Positions 18,598-27,230 of a DNA stretch of 64,000 nucleotides are shown here, one piece after another. Source of the DNA: Haliscomenobacter sp965225875 (GTDB taxonomy: Bacteria > Bacteroidota > Bacteroidia > Chitinophagales > Saprospiraceae); assembly GCF_965225875.1 (NCBI RefSeq), contig NZ_CBDDBS010000002.1:2170001-2234000 (forward strand), written 5' to 3'. Numbering within the stretch: position 1 is the stretch's first letter; each line of letters opens with the position of its first letter. The translations under genes were made by a program, and so were the position numbers. Below the pieces are notes generated by a model. The model was not told the DNA's origin and searched no databases. It saw only the letters and a program-made list of their open reading frames with translations.

Positions 18598-18708
18598 TGA
18601 TGAGTGATGAATGATAAATGATGAATGGCTACCGCAGCGATTTTGACCATTAGTGTCGATCAAGTCGCTGCGGTAGCCATTTATAACTTATCATTCATCA
18701 CTCATAAC
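18598..18708. repeat. Family-1 palindrome, copy C (GATGAATGATAAATGA arms)
   Basis: The core GGCTACCGCAGCGATTTTGAC (18627-18647) and its return GTCGCTGCGGTAGCC (18664-18678) are as in other copies. The outer arms are completely different: TGATGAGTGATGAATGATAA units on the left and their complement TTATCATTCATCACTCATAAC on the right. It fills the whole gap between epimerase start and panD stop; its last base is the first base of the panD stop codon. Confidence 0.88.
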
Positions 18709-19058
18709 TATTTTACAATGCGGTTGTTCTCATCTGGGAAAACAATCCAGGGTTTAAAGGTCTTGGCTTCTTCAAAATCCATCCAGGCGTACCCAATGAT
18801 GATCAGGATGTCGCCCACTTGTACGCGGCGAGCGGCGGCTCCGTTGAGGCAAATCATACCTGAGCCCCTTTCACCTTTGATGATGTAGGTTTCCAGGCGC
18901 TCACCATTGTTGTTGTTGACGATTTGAACGCATTCCCCTTCGATGAGGTTGGCTGCGTCCAGCAAGTCTTCGTCGATGGTGATGCTGCCGATGTAGTTCA
19001 GGTTGGCCTCCGTGACCTTCACCCGGTGAATTTTGGATTTGAATCTTTGGATCAACAT
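18708..19058 (-). CDS. panD: Aspartate 1-decarboxylase
   Basis: Decarboxylates L-aspartate to beta-alanine for pantothenate and CoA synthesis. It is a pyruvoyl enzyme that self-cleaves at Gly-Ser; the site is GSITID (cleavage before the Ser at residue about 25). 116 aa, the usual length. I start it at ATG 19058 (MLIQRFKSKIHRVKVTEA), as in characterised PanD proteins, not at 19067. A TAnnTTTG -7 element sits at 19065-19072 on the minus strand, so transcription would start about at the initiation codon. Confidence 0.95.
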   Translation of the reverse strand: MLIQRFKSKIHRVKVTEANLNYIGSITIDEDLLDAANLIEGECVQIVNNNNGERLETYIIKGERGSGMICLNGAAARRVQVGDILIIIGYAWMDFEEAKTFKPWIVFPDENNRIVK

Positions 19059-19064
19059 AGGGTA

Positions 19065-19072
19065 CAAAGATA
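19065..19072 (-). promoter_or_regulatory. Bacteroidota -7 element of panD
   Basis: On the minus strand TATCTTTG matches TAnnTTTG exactly and ends 7 bases before the panD ATG at 19058. There is no clear -33 TTTG at the usual distance. Confidence 0.5.
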
Positions 19073-19175
19073 AGATTTTTTAGAACAAGCGTCGAAAGGC
19101 ATAAACATTGCCAGTCTCCAATCAGTTTTCCACAAGTTGTTAATTATTTGCCGGGAAAAAATAAACCATAAACAT

Positions 19176-19183
19176 TACTTTTG
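19176..19183 (+). promoter_or_regulatory. Bacteroidota -7 element of dnaN
   Basis: TACTTTTG matches TAnnTTTG. The nearest TTTG upstream is at 19147-19150, which gives a 25-nt gap, longer than typical. The dnaN ATG is at 19227. Confidence 0.45.
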
Positions 19184-19226
19184 TGGTTTAACCTAAGTAA
19201 CTTACCCGGAAAAAGGACTACACGTC

Positions 19227-20345
19227 ATGAAGTTTAGCGTATCATCATCAGAGTTACTGAAGCAATTGCAAGTTGCAGCCGGCTCGATTGGCTCAAACCC
19301 TGTTTTGCCCATCCTGGAGGACTTTTTATTCAGCATTGCCGACAATAAGTTGACCATTTCTGCTACCGATCTGGACACTGCCATTACCACCCACATGGAC
19401 GTGATGGCTGATACCGATGGAACGGTTGCAGTGCCTGCCAAAATCTTATTGGATACGCTAAAAGCGCTGCCCCAACAACCCATCACCTTTACCATTGACG
19501 AAAACACCTTCGGGATTGAGATCACTTCGGCCTATGGCAAGTACCGTTTGTCGGGTGAAAATGGCCAGGATTTTCCAGCGATCCCCGAACCGGAGTCGGG
19601 CGATGACACCATCACCCTGCCTTCCAATGCCCTGATTCAGGGGGTAAACAAAACCTTGTTTGCCACCAGCAACGACGAGTTGCGCCTGGCGATGATGGGA
19701 GTTTATTTTCAGGTGGATTTCAGCAAAATTACCATGGTGGCTACCGATGCCCACAAATTGGTGCGCTACACCTTCACCGATTTGAGCAGCGAGGTGAGTA
19801 CTTCCTTCATTTTGCCAAAAAAAGCATTGAACCTCATCAAAAACGTATTGCCCGCAGGCACCGAGGTAAAAATGTCTTTCAATAAAGCCAACGCGTTTTT
19901 CAGTTTCAACGATACGCAAATTTCCTGCCGCCTGATTGACTCGCGGTATCCAGATTACCACGCGGTGATTCCGGTGGATAATCCCAACCTGTTGACGATT
20001 GCCCGCGCAGATTTTGCCAGTTCGCTGCGTCGCATCGCCATTTACGCCAACAAGACCACCAATCAGGTGATTCTGAACGTGTCGCAAGGCACCTTGATCG
20101 TTTCGGCGCAAGACCTTGATTTTTCCAATGAAGCCACCGAAAAGTTGACTTGCACCTACGAGGGTGACCCATTGATGATTGGGTTCAATGCCAAGTTTTT
20201 GCTGGAGATGCTGACGGTGCTGGAATCTGACGAAGTGCGTATGGAATTGTCCACTTCTACCCGTGCAGGGATTTTGTTGCCGGTGGAAGAAGTGCCAGGA
20301 GAGGATATTTTGATGCTGGTAATGCCCGTGATGCTGAGCAATTGA
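19227..20345 (+). CDS. dnaN: DNA polymerase III beta subunit (sliding clamp)
   Basis: Forms the dimeric ring that tethers DNA polymerase III to DNA. 372 aa, the normal length. The N-terminus MKFSVSSSELLKQLQVAAGS and C-terminus ending LMLVMPVMLSN are typical of Bacteroidota clamps, and the three-domain pattern includes the segments ATDLDTAIT, VATDAHKLVRY and DSRYPDYHAVIP. The chromosome context (panD divergent, a lipoprotein gene after) is not the classic dnaA-dnaN-recF operon. A hairpin at 20358-20391 follows. Confidence 0.98.
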   Translation: MKFSVSSSELLKQLQVAAGSIGSNPVLPILEDFLFSIADNKLTISATDLDTAITTHMDVMADTDGTVAVPAKILLDTLKALPQQPITFTIDENTFGIEITSAYGKYRLSGENGQDFPAIPEPESGDDTITLPSNALIQGVNKTLFATSNDELRLAMMGVYFQVDFSKITMVATDAHKLVRYTFTDLSSEVSTSFILPKKALNLIKNVLPAGTEVKMSFNKANAFFSFNDTQISCRLIDSRYPDYHAVIPVDNPNLLTIARADFASSLRRIAIYANKTTNQVILNVSQGTLIVSAQDLDFSNEATEKLTCTYEGDPLMIGFNAKFLLEMLTVLESDEVRMELSTSTRAGILLPVEEVPGEDILMLVMPVMLSN

Positions 20346-20357
20346 TGCTAAAGATAA

Positions 20358-20391
20358 GTGGAGAGATTTTTTGAATGAAAAATTTCTCCAC
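20358..20391 (+). terminator. Hairpin downstream of dnaN, weak terminator
   Basis: Arms 20358-20371 (GTGGAGAGATTTTT) and 20378-20391 form a 14-bp stem with one mismatch and a 6-nt loop, 13 bp after the dnaN stop. The following sequence has only a short T4 run. Confidence 0.55.
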
Positions 20392-20437
20392 GCCGTTTTG
20401 CCCCACTATAAAATGTTGAGTACCCAATAAACCGTAA

Positions 20438-20896
20438 ATGAAACACTCCATCATTCTGCTGGGCATGGTCATCGCCTTGCTGGCAGCTTGTAAACAACAA
20501 GCCGAACTTCCCAAAACACCTGAAGAAGTTGTCAAAGCCTACCAGGCTTATTACGATCAAAATCGTTTTGACGAGGCCAAAGCGCTGAGCACCCTGGCGG
20601 AACAAAGCCGACTGGACAATCTGGCGAAAATGATGCAGGAACAATCTGCTGATTCTACCCAACTCACCACCTCTTTTCTTTCCTTAAAATGCCGGACCAA
20701 AGGGGATTCTGCCTTTTGTCAATGCCGCTGCAAAGATCAATACGAAACCTATAACATTGAATTTGTGCTGCTGCGGCGCAAAAACCAATGGTTCATCGAC
20801 GCACCCAAAGAGGAAAAATACGATTACGATATTCCAGACGTGGATGCGGGGGTAGATACCTTGTTTAATTTGTTAGATGTGGAGCGGGAGCAGTAG
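20438..20896 (+). CDS. Small lipoprotein, DUF4878-like
   Basis: 152 aa with lipoprotein signal peptide and lipobox LLAAC (Cys18). The mature part begins with a helical AYQAYYDQNRFDEAKALST stretch, followed by about 70 residues with three closely spaced Cys (CRTKGDSAFCQCRC) and a strand-rich end (EFVLLRRKNQWFIDAPKEE). The layout resembles NTF2-like DUF4878 lipoproteins. The role is unknown. Its stop at 20896 is followed at once by palindrome copy D, which it shares with the convergent MuiA-like gene. Confidence 0.8.
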   Translation: MKHSIILLGMVIALLAACKQQAELPKTPEEVVKAYQAYYDQNRFDEAKALSTLAEQSRLDNLAKMMQEQSADSTQLTTSFLSLKCRTKGDSAFCQCRCKDQYETYNIEFVLLRRKNQWFIDAPKEEKYDYDIPDVDAGVDTLFNLLDVEREQ

Positions 20897-20899
20897 AAA

Positions 20900-21020
20900 G
20901 TAAAGTTGAGGAGTTGAGAGGTTGAGAAGTTGAGGGCTACCGCAGCGACTTAGACAAGGACATTGTCCAAACCGCTGCGGTAGCCCTCAACTTCTCAACC
21001 TCTCAACTCCTCAACTTTAC
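20900..21020. repeat. Family-1 palindrome, copy D (48-bp perfect stem)
   Basis: Arms 20900-20947 and 20973-21020 are perfectly complementary over 48 bp. The outer part is GTTGAG-type units; the inner part is GGGCTACCGCAGCG. The 25-nt loop contains GACAAGGACATTGTC, itself a small hairpin. The right arm runs into the MuiA-like gene's stop codon (21020-21022). It lies between convergent genes and may terminate both. Confidence 0.95.
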
Positions 21021-22666
21021 TACGGTTTTGCTACCGTCCGATCCTTCGGATACTTCAGCCAATATTTAAAGCGCAAAGTTTTGCTGCCGTAGGCTGGAAC
21101 TTCCAGGTGCCAGAGCAACTTGCCAAAATCGGCTGAGTACTGCGCCCCACTTTTTTCCTCCAATTCCACCGTGATGTCATCTTGTTTGGACACTGGAATC
21201 TGATCCAAAATCTCAATGTTGATTGGGATTTTTTTGTTGTTTTTAACCACGATGTCATAGGCCACCAACTCCCGTTTAAAATTGTTCAGGAACTTGGGCG
21301 TGTAGGCCAAATCGGTGGGTTTTACCCGCTTGATGCTGATGTCTTCGTCGCGCCCAAGCGAAAGCAGCAGCGTATCAGACACGGTTTTAGTATCAATTTC
21401 GGACTGGCCTACATAAGTATCTTTGAAGAAAATCTGCGCCGTTCCCGACAGGAGGCCATAACGACCATAGTTCGGGATTTTAGCCAACAAAAATACGCCA
21501 GGATCCATTTTAGGTACGGCATGGTACTGGTAAATGGCGTCCATTTGTTCTTCCTTGTAGCGCACGGTTTGCGGCTCGGCACCGGATACGATACTTTGGG
21601 GTGCAGTGATTTCGAATTCTTCGCCACTGGCATTCTCCTCAAGTACAACTTCTTCATCCGTAACAACTACTTCGCCTATATCACCAGGGCCGTTGGAAGG
21701 TTTGGCCATGTCGCGGCGGTCTTCGGTACGGACCTGCGAGAGATTGTACACATTTCCCCTACCAGCAGCCAGGCCATCGTCCAGATCACGGATGGGGCGG
21801 GCAACGTAGTAATCAATATACTGCGGGGTCAAAATGGGGCGGTTGTTGTTACTTAGGGGCCGGGCAGAAGACAATTTGAGTTTGACTGCTTGCCAATCAA
21901 AGCCGGATTGTTGGCTTACTACGGCTTTGTACACCATGCGCAAGGGTTTGTCGACGGCTTCGGCGCGCAGGTCGTATGCGGGGGTCCAATACGCCTGGGT
22001 AATGAAATACACACAACTGATGTTCAGGGTTTGGGCCGTGGCTGATTCGATTTGTAGCACAATTTCGCCCAAGGTTTGGGTTTCACGGTGATTGAGTTTG
22101 CGCAGGCGCTCGTTCATACCGGCCATCAGGCGATCTTCCTTGCGACGCTGGAAAGTGATTTCCAATTGCCGGTTTTTGATTTCGGTGAGGCGCGTGCGGT
22201 AGTACTGGGTCATTTCTTTCCAGTCGTTGACACTCAGAGTGCTGTTTTCCCCAGCGCCTACGCGCTTTTGGTTGTCTTGCAGGCTGCTTTCTTCTTTGTT
22301 CAGGATGTCATTTTCCGCCATGAGGCGCAGGATGCGGTCGTTGACCGTCTCGATGGAATCCTGCAAGGCTTTGATGGCCGAGCCATTAGGCTGGTTCAAC
22401 TCGATGGTTGCCCGCCGGAAAAAGGCCGACAACAGGTCCGCTTTGCCCTCAATCCGCACCTGAATGCTGTTGGGATTCAGGTCGACGGGTAGTTTTTCAA
22501 ACACGATCTGGTTGCTACCAGCCGTCAACCGCACTGAGGCAACATTGGTCAATTTGGCCCCGCTGCGGTACACCGTTGCTTCCGTGATGCGCGAAGGGAT
22601 GCGGGTTTCGGCCCAGGTTTGCAGGCCACTCAAGAGAAATAGGATGATAAAAATGTGTTGTTTCAT
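21020..22666 (-). CDS. DUF4139/DUF4140 protein (MuiA-like)
   Basis: 548 aa, secreted (signal peptide about 1-19, MKQHIFIILFLLSGLQTWA). The N-terminal DUF4140 domain begins ITEATVYRSGAKLTNVASV. A coiled coil (about 85-180) follows, then the long beta-rich DUF4139 domain (about 210-548) with the conserved YWTPAYDLRAEA and WQAVKLKLSSARP segments. A Glu-rich insertion with VVVTDEEVVLEENASGEEFE interrupts it. Family members are annotated mucoidy inhibitor MuiA, but the biochemical function is unknown. It is convergent with the lipoprotein gene across palindrome D. Confidence 0.88.
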   Translation of the reverse strand: MKQHIFIILFLLSGLQTWAETRIPSRITEATVYRSGAKLTNVASVRLTAGSNQIVFEKLPVDLNPNSIQVRIEGKADLLSAFFRRATIELNQPNGSAIKALQDSIETVNDRILRLMAENDILNKEESSLQDNQKRVGAGENSTLSVNDWKEMTQYYRTRLTEIKNRQLEITFQRRKEDRLMAGMNERLRKLNHRETQTLGEIVLQIESATAQTLNISCVYFITQAYWTPAYDLRAEAVDKPLRMVYKAVVSQQSGFDWQAVKLKLSSARPLSNNNRPILTPQYIDYYVARPIRDLDDGLAAGRGNVYNLSQVRTEDRRDMAKPSNGPGDIGEVVVTDEEVVLEENASGEEFEITAPQSIVSGAEPQTVRYKEEQMDAIYQYHAVPKMDPGVFLLAKIPNYGRYGLLSGTAQIFFKDTYVGQSEIDTKTVSDTLLLSLGRDEDISIKRVKPTDLAYTPKFLNNFKRELVAYDIVVKNNKKIPINIEILDQIPVSKQDDITVELEEKSGAQYSADFGKLLWHLEVPAYGSKTLRFKYWLKYPKDRTVAKP

Positions 22667-22766
22667 GGTGATGTTTTTTTATCGCACAGAAGAAGGATGC
22701 AAAGGGTGAAAAAAATGCATACGACTAGTGGAAAAACATCTCAATTTTTTTAAGAAATGATTGCGG

Positions 22767-23951
22767 TTAGCGCTTTTTCTTCTTTTTTCCTTTTCCTTTT
22801 TTCTCAAACAAATCCCCCATTTCTTCAGACAATTGTTCAAAATCGTGATCAGCGGCTTCATCTGCTTCTACTTCATAATACCTCAGCGCTTCTTTTAAAA
22901 CGAGTGGATCTTTCGCCAGTTTCAAATTGTGCTGATGGGATTTCAAGGCTTCTTTGCCCTCCTTTAAGGCCCGCTGGCGCAGGATTTGGGTAGTAATTGG
23001 GTTAGCGTGACAAAGGTTTCTGCTTACGTAACCTTCCAGGCCGGGGGCTTTGGCGCTTGCATCGAGCTCGTCTTGCAAATCCTGTTCTTGTGCTTTGAGT
23101 ACTTGCAGGTAGTATTTGAATTCCTTTTCCGGCAATTGGGTCAAAGCGTCGCCCTCTTTTTGGAGGTGCTCGGCTTGTAAACGGAGCAATTCAAAAAGGT
23201 CGTTGCGCTCGTAGGCTTCATTGACCCGTTGGATGGCTTCGGTTTTGGCCGCCTTTTTGCTTTCATCAATTTCGCGATCGGGGTGCAAGAGTCGAACCAG
23301 GTCACCGTAGATGTTTTTGCACACTTTTTGGATGTCTTTTTCTTTTTGGCGCTCCCGTTCTGCTTTCAATTTTTGTTTTTCACTTCTGGCTTGTCGGGCC
23401 TCATTTTCAGCATGTTCGTGGGCTTCGTCTTGTTTCCGTTCAGCGGCTTCCCGAGCTTTGCTCAAGATTGCTTCCAGGTCATCTTCGTCGTCTACCTCTA
23501 TCTCCAGACCAAAAGAGCGCAGCATCGCTTCGGCCCGCTCCTGATCGAGCAGCTTTTTTTCTGCTTCCAGTTCCTCGCGGGTTTGGTCGGCATAAAAATT
23601 GTAGATGTCTGTCAGGGCGGAGAAATCTCTGTCCGTGTCCTGGAAAAGACTATGACAATGGGAGAGGATTAAAGCCGCAATTTTTTTTCGGTCGTTTCGC
23701 CCAAAAACTGGATGGGAATACGCCCGATGTAAGGCCTGCACTTCCTCAATCAGCAAGTTTTGCTGCTTGAGATAGAGGGGTAGGATTTCTTGGTGGTAAA
23801 AAGCCAAACCCGAACTCACCTGAGCCTGCAGGGTTTCCAATTGTAGTTTGAGTTGGTTGATCTTGTTGAGCAAGGTGTTGAACTCCTTGTAGCGTTTTGC
23901 CCGCGAGCTATTGTCGTTTTGCGCAACTTCGATACTGATTGGCTTTTTCAT
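22767..23951 (-). CDS. Coiled-coil protein with J-domain-like segment
   Basis: 394 aa, cytoplasmic. Residues about 20-75 and 120-210 are predicted coiled coils. A J-domain-like segment lies at about 205-260, with the HPD triad at 223-225 (YGDLVRLLHPDRE) followed by a helix ending VNEAYERNDLFELLRL. The HPD motif suggests contact with DnaK (family knowledge). The C-terminus is a Lys-rich tail (KKGKGKKKKKR), possibly nucleic-acid binding. The J domain sits in the middle rather than at an end, and there are no Zn-finger or CTD regions, so it is a class-III-like co-chaperone at most. Confidence 0.8.
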   Translation of the reverse strand: MKKPISIEVAQNDNSSRAKRYKEFNTLLNKINQLKLQLETLQAQVSSGLAFYHQEILPLYLKQQNLLIEEVQALHRAYSHPVFGRNDRKKIAALILSHCHSLFQDTDRDFSALTDIYNFYADQTREELEAEKKLLDQERAEAMLRSFGLEIEVDDEDDLEAILSKAREAAERKQDEAHEHAENEARQARSEKQKLKAERERQKEKDIQKVCKNIYGDLVRLLHPDREIDESKKAAKTEAIQRVNEAYERNDLFELLRLQAEHLQKEGDALTQLPEKEFKYYLQVLKAQEQDLQDELDASAKAPGLEGYVSRNLCHANPITTQILRQRALKEGKEALKSHQHNLKLAKDPLVLKEALRYYEVEADEAADHDFEQLSEEMGDLFEKKGKGKKKKKR

Positions 23952-24019
23952 GGGGCGAAAGTAATTGAAAAGGACATTACTGTGACCGACTTGAACAAGC
24001 TTTTTTCTCCTTTTTAATG

Positions 24020-24027
24020 TATCTTTG
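24020..24027 (+). promoter_or_regulatory. -7 element of the TPR protein gene
   Basis: TATCTTTG matches TAnnTTTG, 17 bases before the ATG at 24045, which implies a very short leader. Confidence 0.5.
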
Positions 24028-24044
24028 TCCTAATTATAATCCAC

Positions 24045-25553
24045 ATGAACAATACTTTACGCCAGAAAACTACATTGCTAGCCCTATTGCTGTTCCTTTG
24101 GGGAGGAGTCTCTGCCAAAGCCGAGGAGTATTTCAGCTACAACACTTCCATCAAACAAGCCTACCAAAAAGCGGTAGCGCTTCGGCTAGACGAAGCTGCG
24201 GCACTTTTGACCAAACTCAAGGCTCAAGCCCCCCAAAACCTCGCCGTTTACCACATCGAAAATTACCTCGATTTTTTCCGCCTCTACATCAATGAAGATG
24301 TGGATGAATACAACCGCCTCAAAAAACACCTCGATATTCGCCTGAATAAAATCAAAGCAGGTGATCCCCAATCACCTTATTACCTCTATGTCCAAGGAGA
24401 TATTTTTTTGCAGTGGTCTTTGGTCAAACTCAAATTTGGCGACTTCATGGGAGCTTTTTCCAATGCAGGTAAAGCCTTTCGTTTGTTGAAAAAGAACCAG
24501 GAAAAATTTCCTCAGTTTATGCCCAACTACAAAGACCTGGGGCTCTTGCACGCGCTGGTTGGCACCATTCCCGACAATTACCAATGGGGGGTAAAGTTGT
24601 TGGGAGGGATGCAGGGTTCGATCGCTCAGGGCAAGGCTGAATTGGAAAAAGTAATGCGTTACGCCAAGCAAAATGAGTTCATGTTCGCCGATGAAACCGT
24701 AGTGTACTACGCCTTTATGGTTTTACACCTGGAAAACGATGCTGAAGAAGCCTGGAAAATATTGCAAAATCAAAACCTGGACGTGGCCAAAAACCCATTG
24801 CATTGTTTTCTCAAATCCAGCGTAGCACTGCGCAGCGGCCATACCAATGAGGCGATTGAGATGTTGAGTCAATACCACAAAACGGCGGGTGCCCTGGATT
24901 TTCCGGCACTGGAATTCCAACTGGGATTGGCCAAGTTGCGCCGTTTGGACAGCGATGCTGCCCCGCATTTTTTGAATTTTCTCAACCGTTTCCGGGGACG
25001 CAACAACATCAAAGAAGCGTATCAAAAACTGGCCTGGTCAGAATTGATCAAAGGCAATACTGCTGGCTACAAGCGTTACCTGCAACTATGTACCCAAAGA
25101 GGCGTAGCTGATTTTGGTTCGGATAAAAACGCTCAGGAAGAAGCGCAGAACAATACCACTCCTGAGCCGACCCTGGTCAAAGCACGCCTACTTTTTGATG
25201 GGGCTTATTATCAAAAAGCGCTTGAACTATTGCAGGAAAAAGAAAATTACCGTTGGCCTACTCAAGCTACCCAATTGGAATATACTTATCGCCTGGGCAG
25301 GGTGTTGCACGGAATGGAACGTTGGGATGAAGCCCTGGTGCTGTATCGCCAAACCATCTCGAATGGACGGGAATCTACCTATTATTATGCTTGTAATGCG
25401 GCGCTACAGGCGGGTTTGATTTGTGAAGCAAGAAAAAATTACGCACAGGCCAAGCAATTCTTCGATTTGTGTTTGGGGATGAAGCCCAGTGATTATAAAA
25501 CGAGTTTACATCAGGCAGCTAAGGCCGGAATTAGCAGGGTGAGTGGGGAGTGA
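24045..25553 (+). CDS. TPR-repeat protein, exported
   Basis: 502 aa with signal peptide (about 1-26, ending VSAKAEE). The remainder is helical and carries TPR-like helix pairs, for example AYQKAVALRLDEAAALLTKL, KARLLFDGAYYQKALELLQE and LEYTYRLGRVLHGMERWDEA...LYRQTI. It probably acts as a periplasmic scaffold; partner unknown. A conserved central part (NYQWGVKLLGGMQGSIAQGK) looks like the signature of a Bacteroidota-specific family. No lipobox is seen. Confidence 0.82.
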   Translation: MNNTLRQKTTLLALLLFLWGGVSAKAEEYFSYNTSIKQAYQKAVALRLDEAAALLTKLKAQAPQNLAVYHIENYLDFFRLYINEDVDEYNRLKKHLDIRLNKIKAGDPQSPYYLYVQGDIFLQWSLVKLKFGDFMGAFSNAGKAFRLLKKNQEKFPQFMPNYKDLGLLHALVGTIPDNYQWGVKLLGGMQGSIAQGKAELEKVMRYAKQNEFMFADETVVYYAFMVLHLENDAEEAWKILQNQNLDVAKNPLHCFLKSSVALRSGHTNEAIEMLSQYHKTAGALDFPALEFQLGLAKLRRLDSDAAPHFLNFLNRFRGRNNIKEAYQKLAWSELIKGNTAGYKRYLQLCTQRGVADFGSDKNAQEEAQNNTTPEPTLVKARLLFDGAYYQKALELLQEKENYRWPTQATQLEYTYRLGRVLHGMERWDEALVLYRQTISNGRESTYYYACNAALQAGLICEARKNYAQAKQFFDLCLGMKPSDYKTSLHQAAKAGISRVSGE

Positions 25554-25649
25554 GGCAAGATTGGATATGAGGTCTCAGCCTTTCAATTTGACTTATAAAA
25601 AATTGATTATCTGTAGATTAAAAAATAAATCCATTAAAAAAGATTCTTT

Positions 25650-25786
25650 TGAGTTAAGAGGGAAGAGTACATGATTTTAGAATTTAGAAGTGAGCTACCG
25701 CAGCGACTTAGAACAGGGCTGTGTCAAAATCGCTGCGGCAGCCCACTTCTAAACTCTAATCTCATGTACTCTTAACTCTTAACTCA
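25650..25786. repeat. Family-1 palindrome, copy E (third arm type)
   Basis: The core AGCTACCGCAGCGACTTAGA (25694-25713) returns as ATCGCTGCGGCAGCCC (25729-25744). The outer arms are unlike the other copies: TGAGTTAAGAGGGAAGAGTA and CATGATTTTAGAATTTAGAA on the left, complementary sequence with a few mismatches to 25786. The arms are about 57 nt long. It lies between convergent TPR and TlpA-like genes. The rest of 25554-25812 holds nothing recognisable. Confidence 0.85.
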
Positions 25787-25812
25787 ATTATTTATCCTCG
25801 CTTTGATCAGCC

Positions 25813-27177
25813 CTACCGATCAAACAACTCTTTCAATTTCGCCTCCAAGCTCGGGCCACGCAAATCCGTTGCAATGATCTTCCCTTGTGGGTCAATCAGG
25901 AATGTTTTGGGGATGCCCGACACCTCGTACATTTGGGCCACGGCATTCGACCAGCCTTTTAGATCACTGACGTGTTTCCAGGCCAACTTATCTTGCTCGA
26001 TGGCCTGCAACCAGCGGTCGCGGGCACTGTCGAGGCTGACGCTGAGAATGTCAAAACCTTTGTCTTTGTATTGCTCGTACATCCGCACCACATTGGGGTT
26101 TTCCTGGCGGCAAGGGCCACACCAGCTTGCCCAAAAGTCGATCAGGATGTATTTTCCACGCAAATCACTCAATTTTAAGTCTTTGCCTTCAGGGGTGGTT
26201 TGAGCAAAGTCGGGGGCTACCGCACCCGTCATCAAACGCATGGCCCGATTCAACTCCTCTTGTACAGCTTCCGCCGCTTTAGGTGATTTTTCACCAAATG
26301 TTTTTATGAAGCGCTGGGCATATTCCATATAACCTGCGCTTTTTCTTTTTTGTAGGCCAGCCATTACACCAGCCATGGCCATTTGTTGGGCTGAACTGCC
26401 TTCCGGGAATTTAGCCAGGGTTTGGTCCAGGTATTTTTTGATTTCGGTGGGAGGAATACCCACGCCTGCCAAAGTTTGGGCATAGGCGCTGAAATTTTCA
26501 TACACCCAGGGCATGCCGTTGTACCCTGCATCTTTGAAGTCTACAAAGTGAAAAAACTCATTGGCAAAATAAGCCAGCTCATCGTTGTAACCCGTCGAGT
26601 TGTTCGGATACGACACGTATGTATTGATGGCCACTACCCGAGCCAATAACTGATTGGCTTTTTTCAAAGAATCCAAAAGGGCAACTTTTTTATCGTCTAC
26701 CGCTTTTAAAGCTTCGATACTTGTTTTTTTGGCTGCTTCGTCTTTTGCCATGGCCCAATCGCGAAGGCCCATACCATGTTGATTGTTGTGGTTGGTGATG
26801 CGAACCTTTACCTTTTCGTAATCCATGTTGATGGCCGAACCAACAATGGAAGCCTGGCGGATGTTCCCACAATCGCCCTTGATGACCACGCCTGTTTCAC
26901 TACCCAGCAAAATCGGCCTTGCGTTATTGGCAAAAGGGCCGACATAATAAAACTTAGGTTCCGATTTATTTAGACTGAACTCGTAAACATTGCCGTTACT
27001 AGGGGTAGCCATCACCCGTTGGGCTTCCTGGAAAGTAACCCCGTCGAAGGTAAACAAAGCCAGGGAGCCCTGACAACCGCTGAGTTCACAACGGATTTTC
27101 ACTTTCTCCTGAGCCTGTGCTCCAAAACTTGCCCCCAGCAAGCTGAGCATCAAAAAGATGTACTGAAAAGACTTCAT
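25813..27177 (-). CDS. TlpA-like thiol:disulfide oxidoreductase
   Basis: 454 aa, exported (signal peptide about 1-22, ending GAQAQ). An N-terminal DUF4369-like beta domain and a helical middle lead to a C-terminal thioredoxin domain (about 315-454). The redox motif WCGPC sits in IDFWASWCGPCRQENPNV, with cis-Pro in SGIPKTFLID. It probably reduces periplasmic disulfides, as TlpA/ResA proteins do. This architecture (DUF4369 - helices - AhpC/TSA) is common in Bacteroidota. It is divergent from the BamA-like gene, with a -7 element at 27193-27200. Confidence 0.92.
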   Translation of the reverse strand: MKSFQYIFLMLSLLGASFGAQAQEKVKIRCELSGCQGSLALFTFDGVTFQEAQRVMATPSNGNVYEFSLNKSEPKFYYVGPFANNARPILLGSETGVVIKGDCGNIRQASIVGSAINMDYEKVKVRITNHNNQHGMGLRDWAMAKDEAAKKTSIEALKAVDDKKVALLDSLKKANQLLARVVAINTYVSYPNNSTGYNDELAYFANEFFHFVDFKDAGYNGMPWVYENFSAYAQTLAGVGIPPTEIKKYLDQTLAKFPEGSSAQQMAMAGVMAGLQKRKSAGYMEYAQRFIKTFGEKSPKAAEAVQEELNRAMRLMTGAVAPDFAQTTPEGKDLKLSDLRGKYILIDFWASWCGPCRQENPNVVRMYEQYKDKGFDILSVSLDSARDRWLQAIEQDKLAWKHVSDLKGWSNAVAQMYEVSGIPKTFLIDPQGKIIATDLRGPSLEAKLKELFDR

Positions 27178-27192
27178 CGCTTAAATTTGATG

Positions 27193-27200
27193 CAAAATTA
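27193..27200 (-). promoter_or_regulatory. -7 element of the TlpA-like gene
   Basis: On the minus strand TAATTTTG matches TAnnTTTG. A TTG lies 16 nt upstream as a possible -33. The ATG at 27177 is 15 bases downstream. Confidence 0.5.
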
Positions 27201-27230
27201 ACTATTAACGCTAAATCAAGGTCTTAAAGA

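Noticed and set aside
18583..18663. N-terminal extension of the epimerase to 18663
   Set aside because: The extra residues are encoded by palindrome copy C. GTG 18582 gives the usual Rossmann start.
19125..19135. TTTTCCACA before dnaN as a DnaA box and thus an origin of replication
   Set aside because: It has one mismatch to TTATCCACA, occurs singly, and no AT-rich unwinding element or dnaA gene is near. A single near-match is not evidence for an origin.
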